Translations under genes and position numbers: made by a program
The notes under the pieces: generated by a model
The model's database searches: none
What the model was told of the DNA's origin: nothing
What the model saw: only the letters and a program-made list of their open reading frames with translations
Part shown: piece by piece, positions 36,246-45,747 of the stretch
How positions within the stretch are numbered: the first letter of the stretch is position 1
Layout: each line of letters begins with the position of its first letter
DNA from: Portibacter marinus
GTDB taxonomy: Bacteria > Bacteroidota > Bacteroidia > Chitinophagales > Saprospiraceae
NCBI RefSeq assembly: GCF_021533195.1
Contig: NZ_JAJNKB010000003.1
Coordinates: 186,001-250,000, forward strand
Direction: 5' to 3'
Length of the DNA: 64,000 bases

Positions 36246-37008
36246 ATGGAAAAATGGCATATTGATTACTTACCTGGTTGCAATTGTATTTCCATTCATA
36301 TTCCTGTTCCTGCTATCCATGTCTTCAGGTTGGAGATTTCCTGATTTACTCCCGGAATATTTTGGTTTTAAAAACTGGGGTAAAGTTGCCGGAACAGAAA
36401 GTGGCATTGCGCAAAGTTTCTTAATATCCTTAGTGATTTCATTGAGTGTGGCGGTAAGTTCGACATTGTGCGGATTTGTGATCAGTAGATATGTCAGTTA
36501 TCATCCTAAAAAACGACTGTTAACCTTACTGACTTACTTCCCTTATATTCTGGCGCCGGTCGTGTTTGGAGCCTGTCTGAGCTACTATTTTCTAAAAATG
36601 GGCATTTTCGGCACTACCTTCGGAGTGGTTTTAGCCCAATTCATCATCGCATTTCCATACGCCTTGATTTTTTTCAGCAGTTTTTGGAATGAAAAGATAA
36701 AAAGTTACGAAGATCTCGTCGCCACACTTGGTGGAGGTTCCCTAACAACATTTAGAAAAGTACTATTACCTATGGCCAGGGGGCTCCTAATGGTTTGTTT
36801 TTTCCAAACCTTCTTGATTTCATGGTTTGAATACGGATTAACTTCAATTATAGGTGTGGGAAAGGTGCAAACCCTTACCATAAAGGTTTTCCTTTTTATC
36901 AAAGAATCTAATTTCTATTACGGCGCAATGAGCTGTTGCATGCTTATCATACCACCAGTTGTTATGATATATATAAATAAAAAATATGTGTTTAATAAAT
37001 TGATTTGA
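36238..37008 (+). CDS. ABC importer permease 2
   Basis: The product (about 256 residues) has six membrane segments and an EAA-type loop (KSYEDLVATLGGGSLTTFRK, then VLLPMARG). The ATG at 36238 (MGRWKNGIL) overlaps the previous stop (ATGGGTAG); a longer frame from 36199 would add residues without homology. It forms the second half of the translocation path of the YnjBCD-like importer. Its stop overlaps the ATPase start (TGATG). Confidence 0.8.
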   Translation: MGRWKNGILITYLVAIVFPFIFLFLLSMSSGWRFPDLLPEYFGFKNWGKVAGTESGIAQSFLISLVISLSVAVSSTLCGFVISRYVSYHPKKRLLTLLTYFPYILAPVVFGACLSYYFLKMGIFGTTFGVVLAQFIIAFPYALIFFSSFWNEKIKSYEDLVATLGGGSLTTFRKVLLPMARGLLMVCFFQTFLISWFEYGLTSIIGVGKVQTLTIKVFLFIKESNFYYGAMSCCMLIIPPVVMIYINKKYVFNKLI

Positions 37009-37739
37009 TGTTTCTGGAGGTACATGACATAGAAAAGAGTTATAACAAGGAAGCTATTGTTTCTGAATTGAATATCAATCTGGAAAAGCATAAAACCCTA
37101 AGTATACTAGGACGTTCAGGATGTGGCAAAACCACCATGCTTAAGATGATAGCCGGATTGACACCTATAGATCAAGGCGTTATTAAATTGGACGGCGTCC
37201 GAGTTGATGAGATCGAAGCCTCCAAAAGAAATATCGTGTATCTGTACCAGGAAGATTTGCTCTTTCCTCACTTGTCTGTATTTGAAAACATTGCCTTTGG
37301 ATTAAGAATAAAGAAGATAAAGGATCATATCGTAGATGATAGGGTGATAGAGATGATTGAAAATCTAGAGTTGCAGGGTCATGGAAGCAAGATGCCTCAT
37401 CAGATAAGCGGAGGCCAAAGACAACGGGTAGCATTCGGTCGTGCCATCATTACTAATCCTGCACTTCTACTTTTAGATGAGCCTTTTGGAAGCTTGGATG
37501 CAGGAACGAGAAAAAACATGCAAACCTTATTTCTACGGTTGGCGAAGACCTTTAACATTACATCCTTATTTGTGACTCATGATTTAAAAGAAGCCATTCT
37601 TATGGGAGACGAAATCGCTTATATGGATAAAGGAAAATTGAAAATTTACAAAGATCGCTCTTCATTTATCAATGACCCCGAAACCGGTGTGCTGGCGGAA
37701 ACTGAGTTTTGGAAACAATTAAAAACAGAACAATTTTGA
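37008..37739 (+). CDS. ABC importer ATP-binding protein (YnjD-like)
   Basis: The product (about 243 residues) has Walker A (GRSGCGKTT, about residues 35-43), a Q-loop (YLYQEDLLFPHLSV), the signature ISGGQRQRVAFGRA and Walker B (LLLLDEPFGSLD), followed by the switch histidine in FVTHDLKEAIL. The length is that of a single-domain importer ATPase without a regulatory extension. Translation starts at the ATG at 37008, overlapping the permease stop. It energises the importer made of the three preceding genes. Confidence 0.9.
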   Translation: MFLEVHDIEKSYNKEAIVSELNINLEKHKTLSILGRSGCGKTTMLKMIAGLTPIDQGVIKLDGVRVDEIEASKRNIVYLYQEDLLFPHLSVFENIAFGLRIKKIKDHIVDDRVIEMIENLELQGHGSKMPHQISGGQRQRVAFGRAIITNPALLLLDEPFGSLDAGTRKNMQTLFLRLAKTFNITSLFVTHDLKEAILMGDEIAYMDKGKLKIYKDRSSFINDPETGVLAETEFWKQLKTEQF

Positions 37740-38656
37740 AAAAGAAAATATGGATCGATTCTGATCTTGCTGTAGGAAAAAAAAGGGTCTTGAGAAATCG
37801 AGACGGATATTCGGATGTGGATGATGGTTTTGCTATTCTCCAACTGATGAAAAGCAGTAAAGTACATATTCAAGGAATCAGCGCCGTTTTCGGTAATACC
37901 ATCATAGAAAATGCAATAGAACTGTGTCATTATATGGTTGAAAATTTTGCTTCATATGAAATTCCTGTGTTTGAAGGAGCAGCTCAATCAATGGACCTGG
38001 AAAATCTGCAATCAAACGATGCTGTGGAAGGCTTGGCGAAAGCTTTGACACAAGATAAATTAACCATCATGGCCATAGGACCAGCAACCAATGTTGGAAT
38101 ACTCCTGCTCAAATACCCAGAGCTTGCGTCACAAATAGAAGAAGTTGTTTTGGTCGCCGGAAGAAGGACTCCCAAAGATTATTTTGTAATAGGCAACCCT
38201 GGCAGGCATGCCTGGGACCTTAATTTTGATCTCGACAACGCCGCTTTTCAGGTCATGTTTGAGCATGGAATGGACATCACCTTGTGCCCGTATGAAATCA
38301 GTAGTAAAGTTTGGATTGATCAAGATGATTTGAACAAACTTGGAAAAGGGGATGAGGGCTGCCAATGGCTTTCCCAAAGTTCACAAGCATGGCTGCAGCA
38401 ATGGTTAGAATTAGGAGCACATGGCTTCAACCCATTCGATGTTTTAGCTAGCCATTACCTCATACAACCAGAGGATATTATTTCAGAAAATCTGCATGCA
38501 AGAATGGAAATACACCCCAATGATACCATTGGCAAAAACCAAAACACATCCTTTAAGCAGTATCTACTATGTGATCAGCAAAAAGGTTACCTGGTCAGAT
38601 ATTGTTATGACGTAGTTGAAAATTATCACGAAAAATTAATGAAATCACTTTTATGA
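37736..38656 (+). CDS. Nucleoside hydrolase-family protein with long metal-loop insertion
   Basis: The product (about 306 residues) has the inosine-uridine nucleoside hydrolase layout. The N-terminal Ca2+-binding region reads WIDSDLAVG, then about a dozen extra residues rich in Lys and Arg, then DVDDGFAIL; most relatives have the two Asp clusters only a few residues apart. A later VFGN and the loop LTIMAIGPATNVGILLLKYP fit the fold. The reaction would split an N-ribosidic bond into base and sugar. The start is probably TTG at 37736, overlapping the ATPase stop; the next downstream ATG is out of frame. The stop overlaps the kinase-like ATG. Confidence 0.75.
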   Translation: MKKKIWIDSDLAVGKKRVLRNRDGYSDVDDGFAILQLMKSSKVHIQGISAVFGNTIIENAIELCHYMVENFASYEIPVFEGAAQSMDLENLQSNDAVEGLAKALTQDKLTIMAIGPATNVGILLLKYPELASQIEEVVLVAGRRTPKDYFVIGNPGRHAWDLNFDLDNAAFQVMFEHGMDITLCPYEISSKVWIDQDDLNKLGKGDEGCQWLSQSSQAWLQQWLELGAHGFNPFDVLASHYLIQPEDIISENLHARMEIHPNDTIGKNQNTSFKQYLLCDQQKGYLVRYCYDVVENYHEKLMKSLL

Positions 38657-39648
38657 TCAAGCTAGAAAAAGACTTACAGGTTCTGACAACTTATTTACAG
38701 GCCCAAAAATGGCTTTTAGCAGGGGAGCACATCACTCATTTTCACGTGCCGGGTGATGGTAATATGAATTTTACCCTTAGAATTTGTACCCCCAGAAGAA
38801 GTTTCATCATTAAGCAGAGCAGAGGCTATGTGGAAAAATATCCTCAGGTAGCTGCTCCGACAGACCGGGTTCAAAGAGAAGCTGACTTCTATAAAGAGAT
38901 CTCGGATCATCCGTATTTGACAAAGATGACCCCAAAAATCATGGGCGTCGATGGTATTAATAATATTATTGCCATGGAGGACCTGGGAGCTGGAAAGGAC
39001 TATACTTTTTTCTACAAGAACAAGGCTGTGATTCCCGACACCGAGCTCCAGCAGATCATGAAATTTGCTGCAGTGCTCCATAATGAAAATAAAATTCAAA
39101 ACGCTACTTCACCGATATCGAACCGCGCGATGCGAAAATTAAACCATGAACACATGTTCTTGTATCCATACCTGGAGGATAATGGGCTCAATCTGGATAC
39201 GGTGCTACCGGGGTTGGCCGATCTAGCAAAAAAATACAAGGATGATACAGCTTTAAAAGCAAAGATCGAATCTCTTGGAAATCGTTATCTAGAGGATGGC
39301 GATACTTTATTACATGGAGACTATTTTCCAGGTAGTTGGCTAAAAACCGAAGAAGGTGTCAGAATTATCGACCCGGAATTTTGCTTCTACGGGTATCCAG
39401 AGTTTGAGATCGGAGTGACTACCGCTCACTTAATGCTTTGTGACCAACCCGTCCAAACCATCTTAAACGCACATAAATACTATAAAGAAGAGGCAGATTT
39501 AGACCTGGAACTGGTGAAACAATGTGCAGGAGCAGAAGTGCTGCGTAGAATTCTTGGGTTGGCCCAACTTCCTCTCTCTATCGATTTAGAAAAACGCGCT
39601 CAGCTTTTAGAAACTGCTCGCGAATATGTAATGAACAATAATAACTAA
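38653..39648 (+). CDS. Methylthioribose-kinase-like phosphotransferase (APH fold)
   Basis: The 331-residue product has the aminoglycoside/choline kinase fold with text closest to 5-methylthioribose kinase: a glycine loop in HVPGDGNMNFTLRI, Lys in FIIKQSRGY, AAPTDRVQREADFY, the catalytic HGDYFPGSW (HGD at about 221-223) and the metal-binding IIDPEFCFYG. MtnK phosphorylates methylthioribose freed from methylthioadenosine. No mtnA or other salvage gene is adjacent, so the exact sugar is open. Its ATG overlaps the nucleoside hydrolase stop (ATGA), which strongly suggests sequential steps: split a nucleoside, then phosphorylate the sugar. Confidence 0.75.
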   Translation: MIKLEKDLQVLTTYLQAQKWLLAGEHITHFHVPGDGNMNFTLRICTPRRSFIIKQSRGYVEKYPQVAAPTDRVQREADFYKEISDHPYLTKMTPKIMGVDGINNIIAMEDLGAGKDYTFFYKNKAVIPDTELQQIMKFAAVLHNENKIQNATSPISNRAMRKLNHEHMFLYPYLEDNGLNLDTVLPGLADLAKKYKDDTALKAKIESLGNRYLEDGDTLLHGDYFPGSWLKTEEGVRIIDPEFCFYGYPEFEIGVTTAHLMLCDQPVQTILNAHKYYKEEADLDLELVKQCAGAEVLRRILGLAQLPLSIDLEKRAQLLETAREYVMNNNN

Positions 39649-39653
39649 ACAGC

Positions 39654-42600
39654 ATGAGAATTAAACTTATACTGATACTTCAACTATGCCTTTCGGCATT
39701 GATGGCGCAAACCACAAGTTACACCTCGAAAGTTGTAGATTCCAACAATGATCCACTGATAGGAGCGACAATCAATGAATTGGGTACGCAGAACTATAGT
39801 GTGACCGATCTGGAAGGCCAATTTACCATTGAAACAGAGGCGGTAAATTTTGATCTCGAAATCTCTTATCTAGGATATGAACCAAAGAGAATTACCATCA
39901 TGAATGGCCAGGTGCCTACAACCATAATGTTGGAACCTTCGGCAGGTCAATTAGAAGAGGTGGTCGTTACCGCGCTTGGTATCAAAAGAGAAAAACAGGC
40001 CTTGAGCGCAGGTGTGGAACAAATCGATGGAGGTGCTTTAAGAGTGGTGCCTCAAACCAACATGGTGAATGCCCTAGCTGGAAATGTAGCAGGCGTACAA
40101 ATCACCAATGGTTCATCAGGTGTCGGTTCATCCTCCAGAATCATTATCCGAGGTGAGAATTCCATCAGTGGTCGCAATGAACCACTCTTTGTGGTAGATG
40201 GAGTACCGATTAGCAATCAGCTGATCACTTCTGACTTAACCAATGACGGTGCTCTTCAGGAGGTAGATTTTGGGAATGGTGCCTCTGAATTCAGTCCAGA
40301 TGATATCGAATCAATTTCGATCCTTAAAGGTGCAGGTGCTGCAGCACTTTATGGGTCCAGGGCTGCCAATGGGGTAGTTTTAATCAGTACCAAGAGGGGC
40401 CAACCAAAGCGAGGGCTGGGTATAACTGTCAACAATTCATTCACCTTCGAGACATTACTCACCCTACCTGATTATCAAAATGTGTATGGAGGAGGATCAA
40501 ATGGGGAATATTCCTTTATCAATGGAACCGGAGGAGGCATAAATGATGGCGGTCTTGCCAGCTATGGGCCGAAACTGGACGAGGGTATACTCATTCAGCA
40601 GTTTGACAGTCCTTCCACTGATCTGGATGGAAATGTCGTCAGAGGTGGAGATGTCCTGGCAAGAAGGAAACCTGATGGTTCATTTACTCCTATAACAGCC
40701 ACTCCGTGGATTTCCCGACCAGATAATGTAAGGAATTTCTTCCAGACAGGTTACACGAATCAGAACAGCTTTGCCATAAGCAACGGTGGAGATAATTGGG
40801 GTCTGAGAGTAGCTTACAACAATTTGAGAAACACAGGTATACTACCTAATACGGATTTGAAAAGAGATGGTGTTTCTATTGCTGTCGATCAGGCCATGTC
40901 CAAACGACTTCGATTCGATGGATATTTGAATTATGTCAATACCAGGAGTGGGAACAGACCTAATCTTGGTTATGGATATGAAAATGTGGTGTACGGTTTC
41001 AATTGGACGGGTAGACAAACAGATATTGCGGCTATGAGAGATTATTGGCAAGCAGGTCAGGAAGGCTTGCAGCACTTTGATATCAATTATCTATGGCTTA
41101 CAAATCCCTATATGACCCTATTTGAGAATACCAATTCATTTAATAAGAACAGGGTGTTTGGAAACGGCGCTTTGACCTATGATTTGACAGATCATCTAAG
41201 TGTAAGAGTTCGTTCTGGGTTGGACACCTATAATGACGACCGTGAATTTAAGCGAGCTGTCAGTACAAATAGAAATCCTTTTGGCTCTTACCGTGAAGAT
41301 AAAGTGGCTTACCGCGAACTTAATACAGATGTTTTGGTGTCTTACGATGATCAATTGAATGATGCCATCAGATTCTCACTGGCCGGTGGAGCAAATCGAT
41401 TTGATCAGAAGATTTCCTACGCTTTTTCAGAAGCTTCTCAACTTAGCATACCTGGCATTTATTCGCTGGCCAATTCTCGTAATCCGTTGAAAGGGACGTC
41501 TCAATATTTTACAAAAAGAATAAATTCTGTGTACGGTATTGGAAACATTAGTTATCAATCTTCCTTGTATTTTGACCTGACGGTTCGGAATGATTGGTCT
41601 TCTACACTGCCTGCTGACAATAATTCATTTGCATATTATTCAGCAGGAGTCAGTTACATCTTATCCAATATGTTTGAGCTTCCCGAATCATTATCCTTTG
41701 CTAAACTCAGGTTCAATGCATCCAGTGCAGGGAATGATACAGATCCTTATCAATTGAACAACACTTTTCAATTTAACCAAAATTATGGTTCATTTTTCAG
41801 AGTGACCAATGAAACCGTATTGAAGAACGCACAACTTAAACCTGAGAGATTGAATGCTCTTGAGGCTGGAGCAGAATTATGGTTTTTTGGTTCCAGATTG
41901 CAAACAGAACTGTCCTTATACCAAAACACCTCAATCAATCAAATCATCGGTCGACCAATCTCAAATTCTTCCGGATTCGGAAATATTATTGAAAATGGCG
42001 GCCGTGTGACAACCAGAGGATTGGAAGCAAGAATGAGTGGAAAAATCCTTCGATCAAAGGACTTCAATTGGAATGCTACGATTAACTTCTCCACTTTCAG
42101 GAGCATGGTTACCTCCTTACCTGAAGGTGTAGATCAGTTCGTCACCGGTTCTGCAAAGTTTTTCGGAGGTTCCGGGGGCTCAAATGCTGTGTTTTATATC
42201 GCGAAAGAAGGGGGAAGAGTGGGCGACATGTATGGAACAGGTTTCGTTGAGATTGACGGCAGAACACTCTACGGTGCCAATGGTCTTCCGGTACAAGATG
42301 GAAACCTTAGATTACTAGGCAATTACAATCCTGATTTCAGTATGGGATTCGGAAACGAATTGAGCTACAAAAATTTTATCGCCAGCATACTGGTTGACTG
42401 GAGACAGGGAGGGATCATTGCTTCCCGCACAAAAGCACTAGGAAGTACTTCAGGCGTGTTAAAGGAGACTTTGGTAGGACGTGAAGATGGCATTATAGGC
42501 GATGGAGTGGTAAATGTAGGAACTGCTGAGAATCCACAATATGTCGAAAATACTACTTCTGTTTCAGCTTCCAGGTTTTACAACAACTTCTTTGACAGAG

Positions 42601-42872
42601 GCAATGAAGCCAGTTCAGTTTATGACGCATCTTATGTGAAATTGCGGCAGGTTGGTCTGTACTACACATTTCGTGATGAGATCACTAACCGTATCGGTTT
42701 TCAAGGCTTAAAAGTGGGTATCATCGGTAATAATCTACTTCTTTTTACCGAAAATCCTCACGTTGATCCTGAACTCAACGGCGTTCAGGATAGAAACTTT
42801 ACCTATGGTGTTGAAGATATGTCTTATCCATCCAGTCGAAGCTTTGGATTAAGTCTCAAAAGTGAATTCTAA
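39654..42872 (+). CDS. SusC/RagA-family TonB-linked outer-membrane receptor
   Basis: The 1072-residue product has a signal peptide (ILQLCLSALMAQ), a carboxypeptidase-regulatory-like domain (SYTSKVVDSNNDPLIGATIN), the linker LEEVVVTALGIKREKQ, a plug (ILKGAGAAALYGSRAANGVV) and a long barrel ending in SFGLSLKSEF. The length and phrases are those of SusC-like proteins, which work with a SusD lipoprotein lid. It starts five bases after the kinase-like gene, so it is part of the same operon. No glycoside hydrolase is near, so the cargo is probably not a glycan. Confidence 0.9.
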   Translation: MRIKLILILQLCLSALMAQTTSYTSKVVDSNNDPLIGATINELGTQNYSVTDLEGQFTIETEAVNFDLEISYLGYEPKRITIMNGQVPTTIMLEPSAGQLEEVVVTALGIKREKQALSAGVEQIDGGALRVVPQTNMVNALAGNVAGVQITNGSSGVGSSSRIIIRGENSISGRNEPLFVVDGVPISNQLITSDLTNDGALQEVDFGNGASEFSPDDIESISILKGAGAAALYGSRAANGVVLISTKRGQPKRGLGITVNNSFTFETLLTLPDYQNVYGGGSNGEYSFINGTGGGINDGGLASYGPKLDEGILIQQFDSPSTDLDGNVVRGGDVLARRKPDGSFTPITATPWISRPDNVRNFFQTGYTNQNSFAISNGGDNWGLRVAYNNLRNTGILPNTDLKRDGVSIAVDQAMSKRLRFDGYLNYVNTRSGNRPNLGYGYENVVYGFNWTGRQTDIAAMRDYWQAGQEGLQHFDINYLWLTNPYMTLFENTNSFNKNRVFGNGALTYDLTDHLSVRVRSGLDTYNDDREFKRAVSTNRNPFGSYREDKVAYRELNTDVLVSYDDQLNDAIRFSLAGGANRFDQKISYAFSEASQLSIPGIYSLANSRNPLKGTSQYFTKRINSVYGIGNISYQSSLYFDLTVRNDWSSTLPADNNSFAYYSAGVSYILSNMFELPESLSFAKLRFNASSAGNDTDPYQLNNTFQFNQNYGSFFRVTNETVLKNAQLKPERLNALEAGAELWFFGSRLQTELSLYQNTSINQIIGRPISNSSGFGNIIENGGRVTTRGLEARMSGKILRSKDFNWNATINFSTFRSMVTSLPEGVDQFVTGSAKFFGGSGGSNAVFYIAKEGGRVGDMYGTGFVEIDGRTLYGANGLPVQDGNLRLLGNYNPDFSMGFGNELSYKNFIASILVDWRQGGIIASRTKALGSTSGVLKETLVGREDGIIGDGVVNVGTAENPQYVENTTSVSASRFYNNFFDRGNEASSVYDASYVKLRQVGLYYTFRDEITNRIGFQGLKVGIIGNNLLLFTENPHVDPELNGVQDRNFTYGVEDMSYPSSRSFGLSLKSEF

Positions 42873-42873
42873 A

Positions 42874-44316
42874 ATGCAAGAAATGAAAAATTACATTTAT
42901 ATAATATTAGCAATCGGCCTGGTATTCAGTTCATGTACCAAGGATTTCGATGAAATCAATGAGAATCCCAATTCTTCTGAAAACATAGATCCACAGTTTC
43001 TCTTGGCCAATGTCATATCGGTACTAGGCAATGAAAATACCTATACTCAAGGATTCAGATTATCGAATTATCTGGCTCAGTTTGCGGCAAGTGTAGAATT
43101 CGAACGTATTGATCGATATGAGATGGGGACCAATGGCCAACATTGGGATCTTCTGTACGGCCTTCTGACTGACATTAATTCCATGCAAAGTGTAGAAGGG
43201 ACGAACGAAGCCTATCAGGCCGTTGGTGACATTATGAAATCCTATATTTTTTCACAATTGACCGATTTATGGGGAGATGTTCCTTATTCTGAGGCTTTAA
43301 TGGCTCGTGATGGTGTTACTCAACCAAAGTACGATACCCAGGAAGCAATTTATACTGACCCATCTACCGGAATTTTGGCGGTGTTGAAAAATGCAGTACA
43401 AACTTTGGAGAATACCAGTGCCTCTATAAAGGGAGATGTGATGTTCAATGGCAATCTGAATAAATGGATTCGCTTTGCCAATGCCTTGCAAGTCAGATAC
43501 TACCTTCGCATTTCTGATCGTATCTCAGATTTTAGTGCCCTTCAGGGTTTATGGAAGGCAGGTCAACTCATGGAGTCAAATGCTGATAATGCAGTGCTTC
43601 CATATCTGGCAAATGCTCCCAATCAAAATCCAGTTTCGCAGTTTTCATTAGGCTTATATCAGGAACACAGAATGACAAAAACGGCGGAAAACATCCTTAA
43701 GTCATGGGATGATCCTAGAATTGGTGTGATTTATCGACCCACCGAAAAAAGTGCAAATGCAGGTCAGGCTGAATATTTAGGTATTCAAAATGGTCAGAGT
43801 AGGGAGACCATTAGTGCTAACAATATTGACTTGGGGGAAGTATCCTTATTTGGGGCTGTATATCGGGATGTGCCTAATGGAGTAGACATGCTTTTCATGC
43901 TTTATGCTGAGCAACAATTTGCATTAGCAGAGGCAGCACTGAAAGGATATATTGATGCTGAAGCAGAAGCGTTATACCAATCGGGAGTGACAGCTCATTT
44001 CAACTACCTGGGGCTTGAAGTGCCTGACGATTATTTTGATCAGGAAACAGTAGCTTTGGATGGCGACGGTGATCTGGAAAAGATCATGACTCAGAAATGG
44101 ATTTCTTTAGTTTCCAATGGTCATGAGGCATGGTTCAATGTGAGAAGGACAGGATATCCGGACTTAAAACCTGGACCAGACAATTTGAATGAAGGAATGT
44201 ATCCGGTGCGCTACTTGTATCCCGAATCTGAGCAAGCCACCAATGCTGAACATTATGAAGAAGCAGTTCAAAGACTGGGAGGAGATAATATCAATAATCC
44301 TGTTTGGTGGGATTAA
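42874..44316 (+). CDS. SusD/RagB-like nutrient-binding lipoprotein
   Basis: The product (about 480 residues) has a lipoprotein signal (ILAIGLVFSSCTKDFDEIN) and the helical TPR-rich fold of the SusD-like_2 family: NENPNSSENIDPQFLLANVI, then LYGLLTDINSMQ, DLWGDVPYSEAL and MTQKWISLVSNGHEAWFNVR. It caps the SusC channel encoded just upstream. Two in-frame ATGs (42874 and 42883) follow the SusC stop; 42874 is listed. It ends the operon. Confidence 0.9.
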   Translation: MQEMKNYIYIILAIGLVFSSCTKDFDEINENPNSSENIDPQFLLANVISVLGNENTYTQGFRLSNYLAQFAASVEFERIDRYEMGTNGQHWDLLYGLLTDINSMQSVEGTNEAYQAVGDIMKSYIFSQLTDLWGDVPYSEALMARDGVTQPKYDTQEAIYTDPSTGILAVLKNAVQTLENTSASIKGDVMFNGNLNKWIRFANALQVRYYLRISDRISDFSALQGLWKAGQLMESNADNAVLPYLANAPNQNPVSQFSLGLYQEHRMTKTAENILKSWDDPRIGVIYRPTEKSANAGQAEYLGIQNGQSRETISANNIDLGEVSLFGAVYRDVPNGVDMLFMLYAEQQFALAEAALKGYIDAEAEALYQSGVTAHFNYLGLEVPDDYFDQETVALDGDGDLEKIMTQKWISLVSNGHEAWFNVRRTGYPDLKPGPDNLNEGMYPVRYLYPESEQATNAEHYEEAVQRLGGDNINNPVWWD

Positions 44317-44428
44317 TTTGCGGCATACGGAGCCTAAATTCTCGCCTATTTGCTTAATTTTTGAACTTATGAGCATCACTGTCGAACAAATGACCTTTCG
44401 CTTTTAGTAATATTAGCAAATACTGTAA

Positions 44429-45538
44429 ATGAAGCATTCCAGCGAATACGAATTGTTCGAACAATATAACCTTTCCGGTCATCTATTGAAAAATAGAATT
44501 GTCATGGCACCCATGACGAGATGCAGGGCTATAGGCAATATCCCAAACGAATTGATGGCGACCTACTACGGTCAAAGATCCGGTGCAGGTTTAATCATAA
44601 CGGAAGGTACAGCACCTTCACCCAATGCTTTAGGATATGCCAGAATTCCCGGAATGTACAGTGATGAACAAGTGGAAGGTTGGAAAAAAGTGGTCGATGA
44701 GGTACATCGCAAAAATGGAAAGATATTTTGCCAACTGATGCACACAGGTCGGGTTTCTCACCCGGCAAATATGCCACCCAATAGTCAAATTCTGGCGCCT
44801 TCAGCCATCAAATTAGAAGACACAAAGATGTATGTGGATAATCAAGGGGAATTAAAGATGCCTGTTGCTAAAGCCATGGACAAAAATGAAATAGAAAAAA
44901 CCATTGACGAGTACAGACATTCTGCCGCAAATGCCATTCGCGCTGGATTCGATGGAGTAGAGATTCATGGTGCTAATGGTTATTTAATCCAGCAATTTCT
45001 AAATACTGCTTCCAACCATAGACAGGATGAATATGGAGGTTCAATAGCCAATAGATGCCGCTTCGGTCTAAAAGTTGTTGAAGCGATATCAAGTGAAATC
45101 GGTCCAGAAAGGACAGGTATTCGACTATCTCCATTCGGAGTGATGAACGAAATGGAGCACTTTGACGAAATTGAGGATCAATACCTGTATTTCGTGACCC
45201 AGTTGAATAGGCTGGATATCGCATATGTACACCTGGTAGATCACGAAAGCATGGGAGCTCCCGAGGTACCTGAAGAAATCAAAAGAGAAATTAGAATCTT
45301 ATTCAAAAATTCATTGATTCTGAGCGGAGGCTACGATAAAGAAAGAGCAGAACATGATTTATCAAAAGGCCATGCAGATCTCATTGCATTCGGAAGACCA
45401 TTCATCTCTAATCCGGATTTGGTTACCAGATTTTACGAAAATGCAAAACTTGCTATTCCAAATACCGATCTTTTTTATACACCAGGGGAAGAAGGATATA
45501 CTGATTATGAAAAGCTTCATGAAAAAATCAAAATTTAA
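44429..45538 (+). CDS. Old Yellow Enzyme-type alkene reductase
   Basis: The 369-residue flavoprotein has the classic OYE text: NRIVMAPMTRCRA for the FMN site, QLMHTGRVSHP, the substrate-binding His/Asn pair in EIHGANGYLIQQFL and RQDEYGGSIANR, and ILSGGYDKE with IAFGRPFISNPDL for phosphate binding. It should reduce activated C=C bonds or nitro esters with NAD(P)H, as in detoxification of electrophiles. It begins 112 bases after SusD, so it is probably a separate transcript that may continue into the small lipoprotein gene 10 bases downstream. Confidence 0.9.
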   Translation: MKHSSEYELFEQYNLSGHLLKNRIVMAPMTRCRAIGNIPNELMATYYGQRSGAGLIITEGTAPSPNALGYARIPGMYSDEQVEGWKKVVDEVHRKNGKIFCQLMHTGRVSHPANMPPNSQILAPSAIKLEDTKMYVDNQGELKMPVAKAMDKNEIEKTIDEYRHSAANAIRAGFDGVEIHGANGYLIQQFLNTASNHRQDEYGGSIANRCRFGLKVVEAISSEIGPERTGIRLSPFGVMNEMEHFDEIEDQYLYFVTQLNRLDIAYVHLVDHESMGAPEVPEEIKREIRILFKNSLILSGGYDKERAEHDLSKGHADLIAFGRPFISNPDLVTRFYENAKLAIPNTDLFYTPGEEGYTDYEKLHEKIKI

Positions 45539-45548
45539 ATTTTTAATT

Positions 45549-45746
45549 ATGAAATACATAACCATTCTATTTTTTGCATTAATGACTTTATCAGCATGTG
45601 ATAATTCCAATGGCAATGATAAAGCACCTTATAATCAATATGAAGATATTGATGGAGACAACACACTTAGAGATGATACTATAGGGATGACAGAGAAGGA
45701 CACCCTTCCAGTCATCGTTAAGAAAGGAGAAGAAATTGACAACTAA
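45549..45746 (+). CDS. Micro-lipoprotein with C-terminal KDTLPVI motif (copy 1)
   Basis: This 65-residue product has a lipoprotein signal (ILFFALMTLSACDNSNGN) and an acidic, probably disordered tail ending EKDTLPVIVKKGEEIDN. The open frame extends further upstream inside the Old Yellow Enzyme gene, but the ATG at 45549 starts the signal peptide. A second protein with the same ending is encoded at 46312-46515. It is sandwiched between the reductase and hemerythrin genes (one base before the hemerythrin ATG), so it is probably translated with them. The function is unknown. Confidence 0.65.
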   Translation: MKYITILFFALMTLSACDNSNGNDKAPYNQYEDIDGDNTLRDDTIGMTEKDTLPVIVKKGEEIDN

Positions 45747-45747
45747 T

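Noticed and set aside
34205-37739. Assigning the importer as a thiamine or spermidine transporter because of sequence likeness.
   Set aside because: The binding protein is nearest to YnjB, whose ligand is unknown, and no thiamine or polyamine gene lies in this operon.
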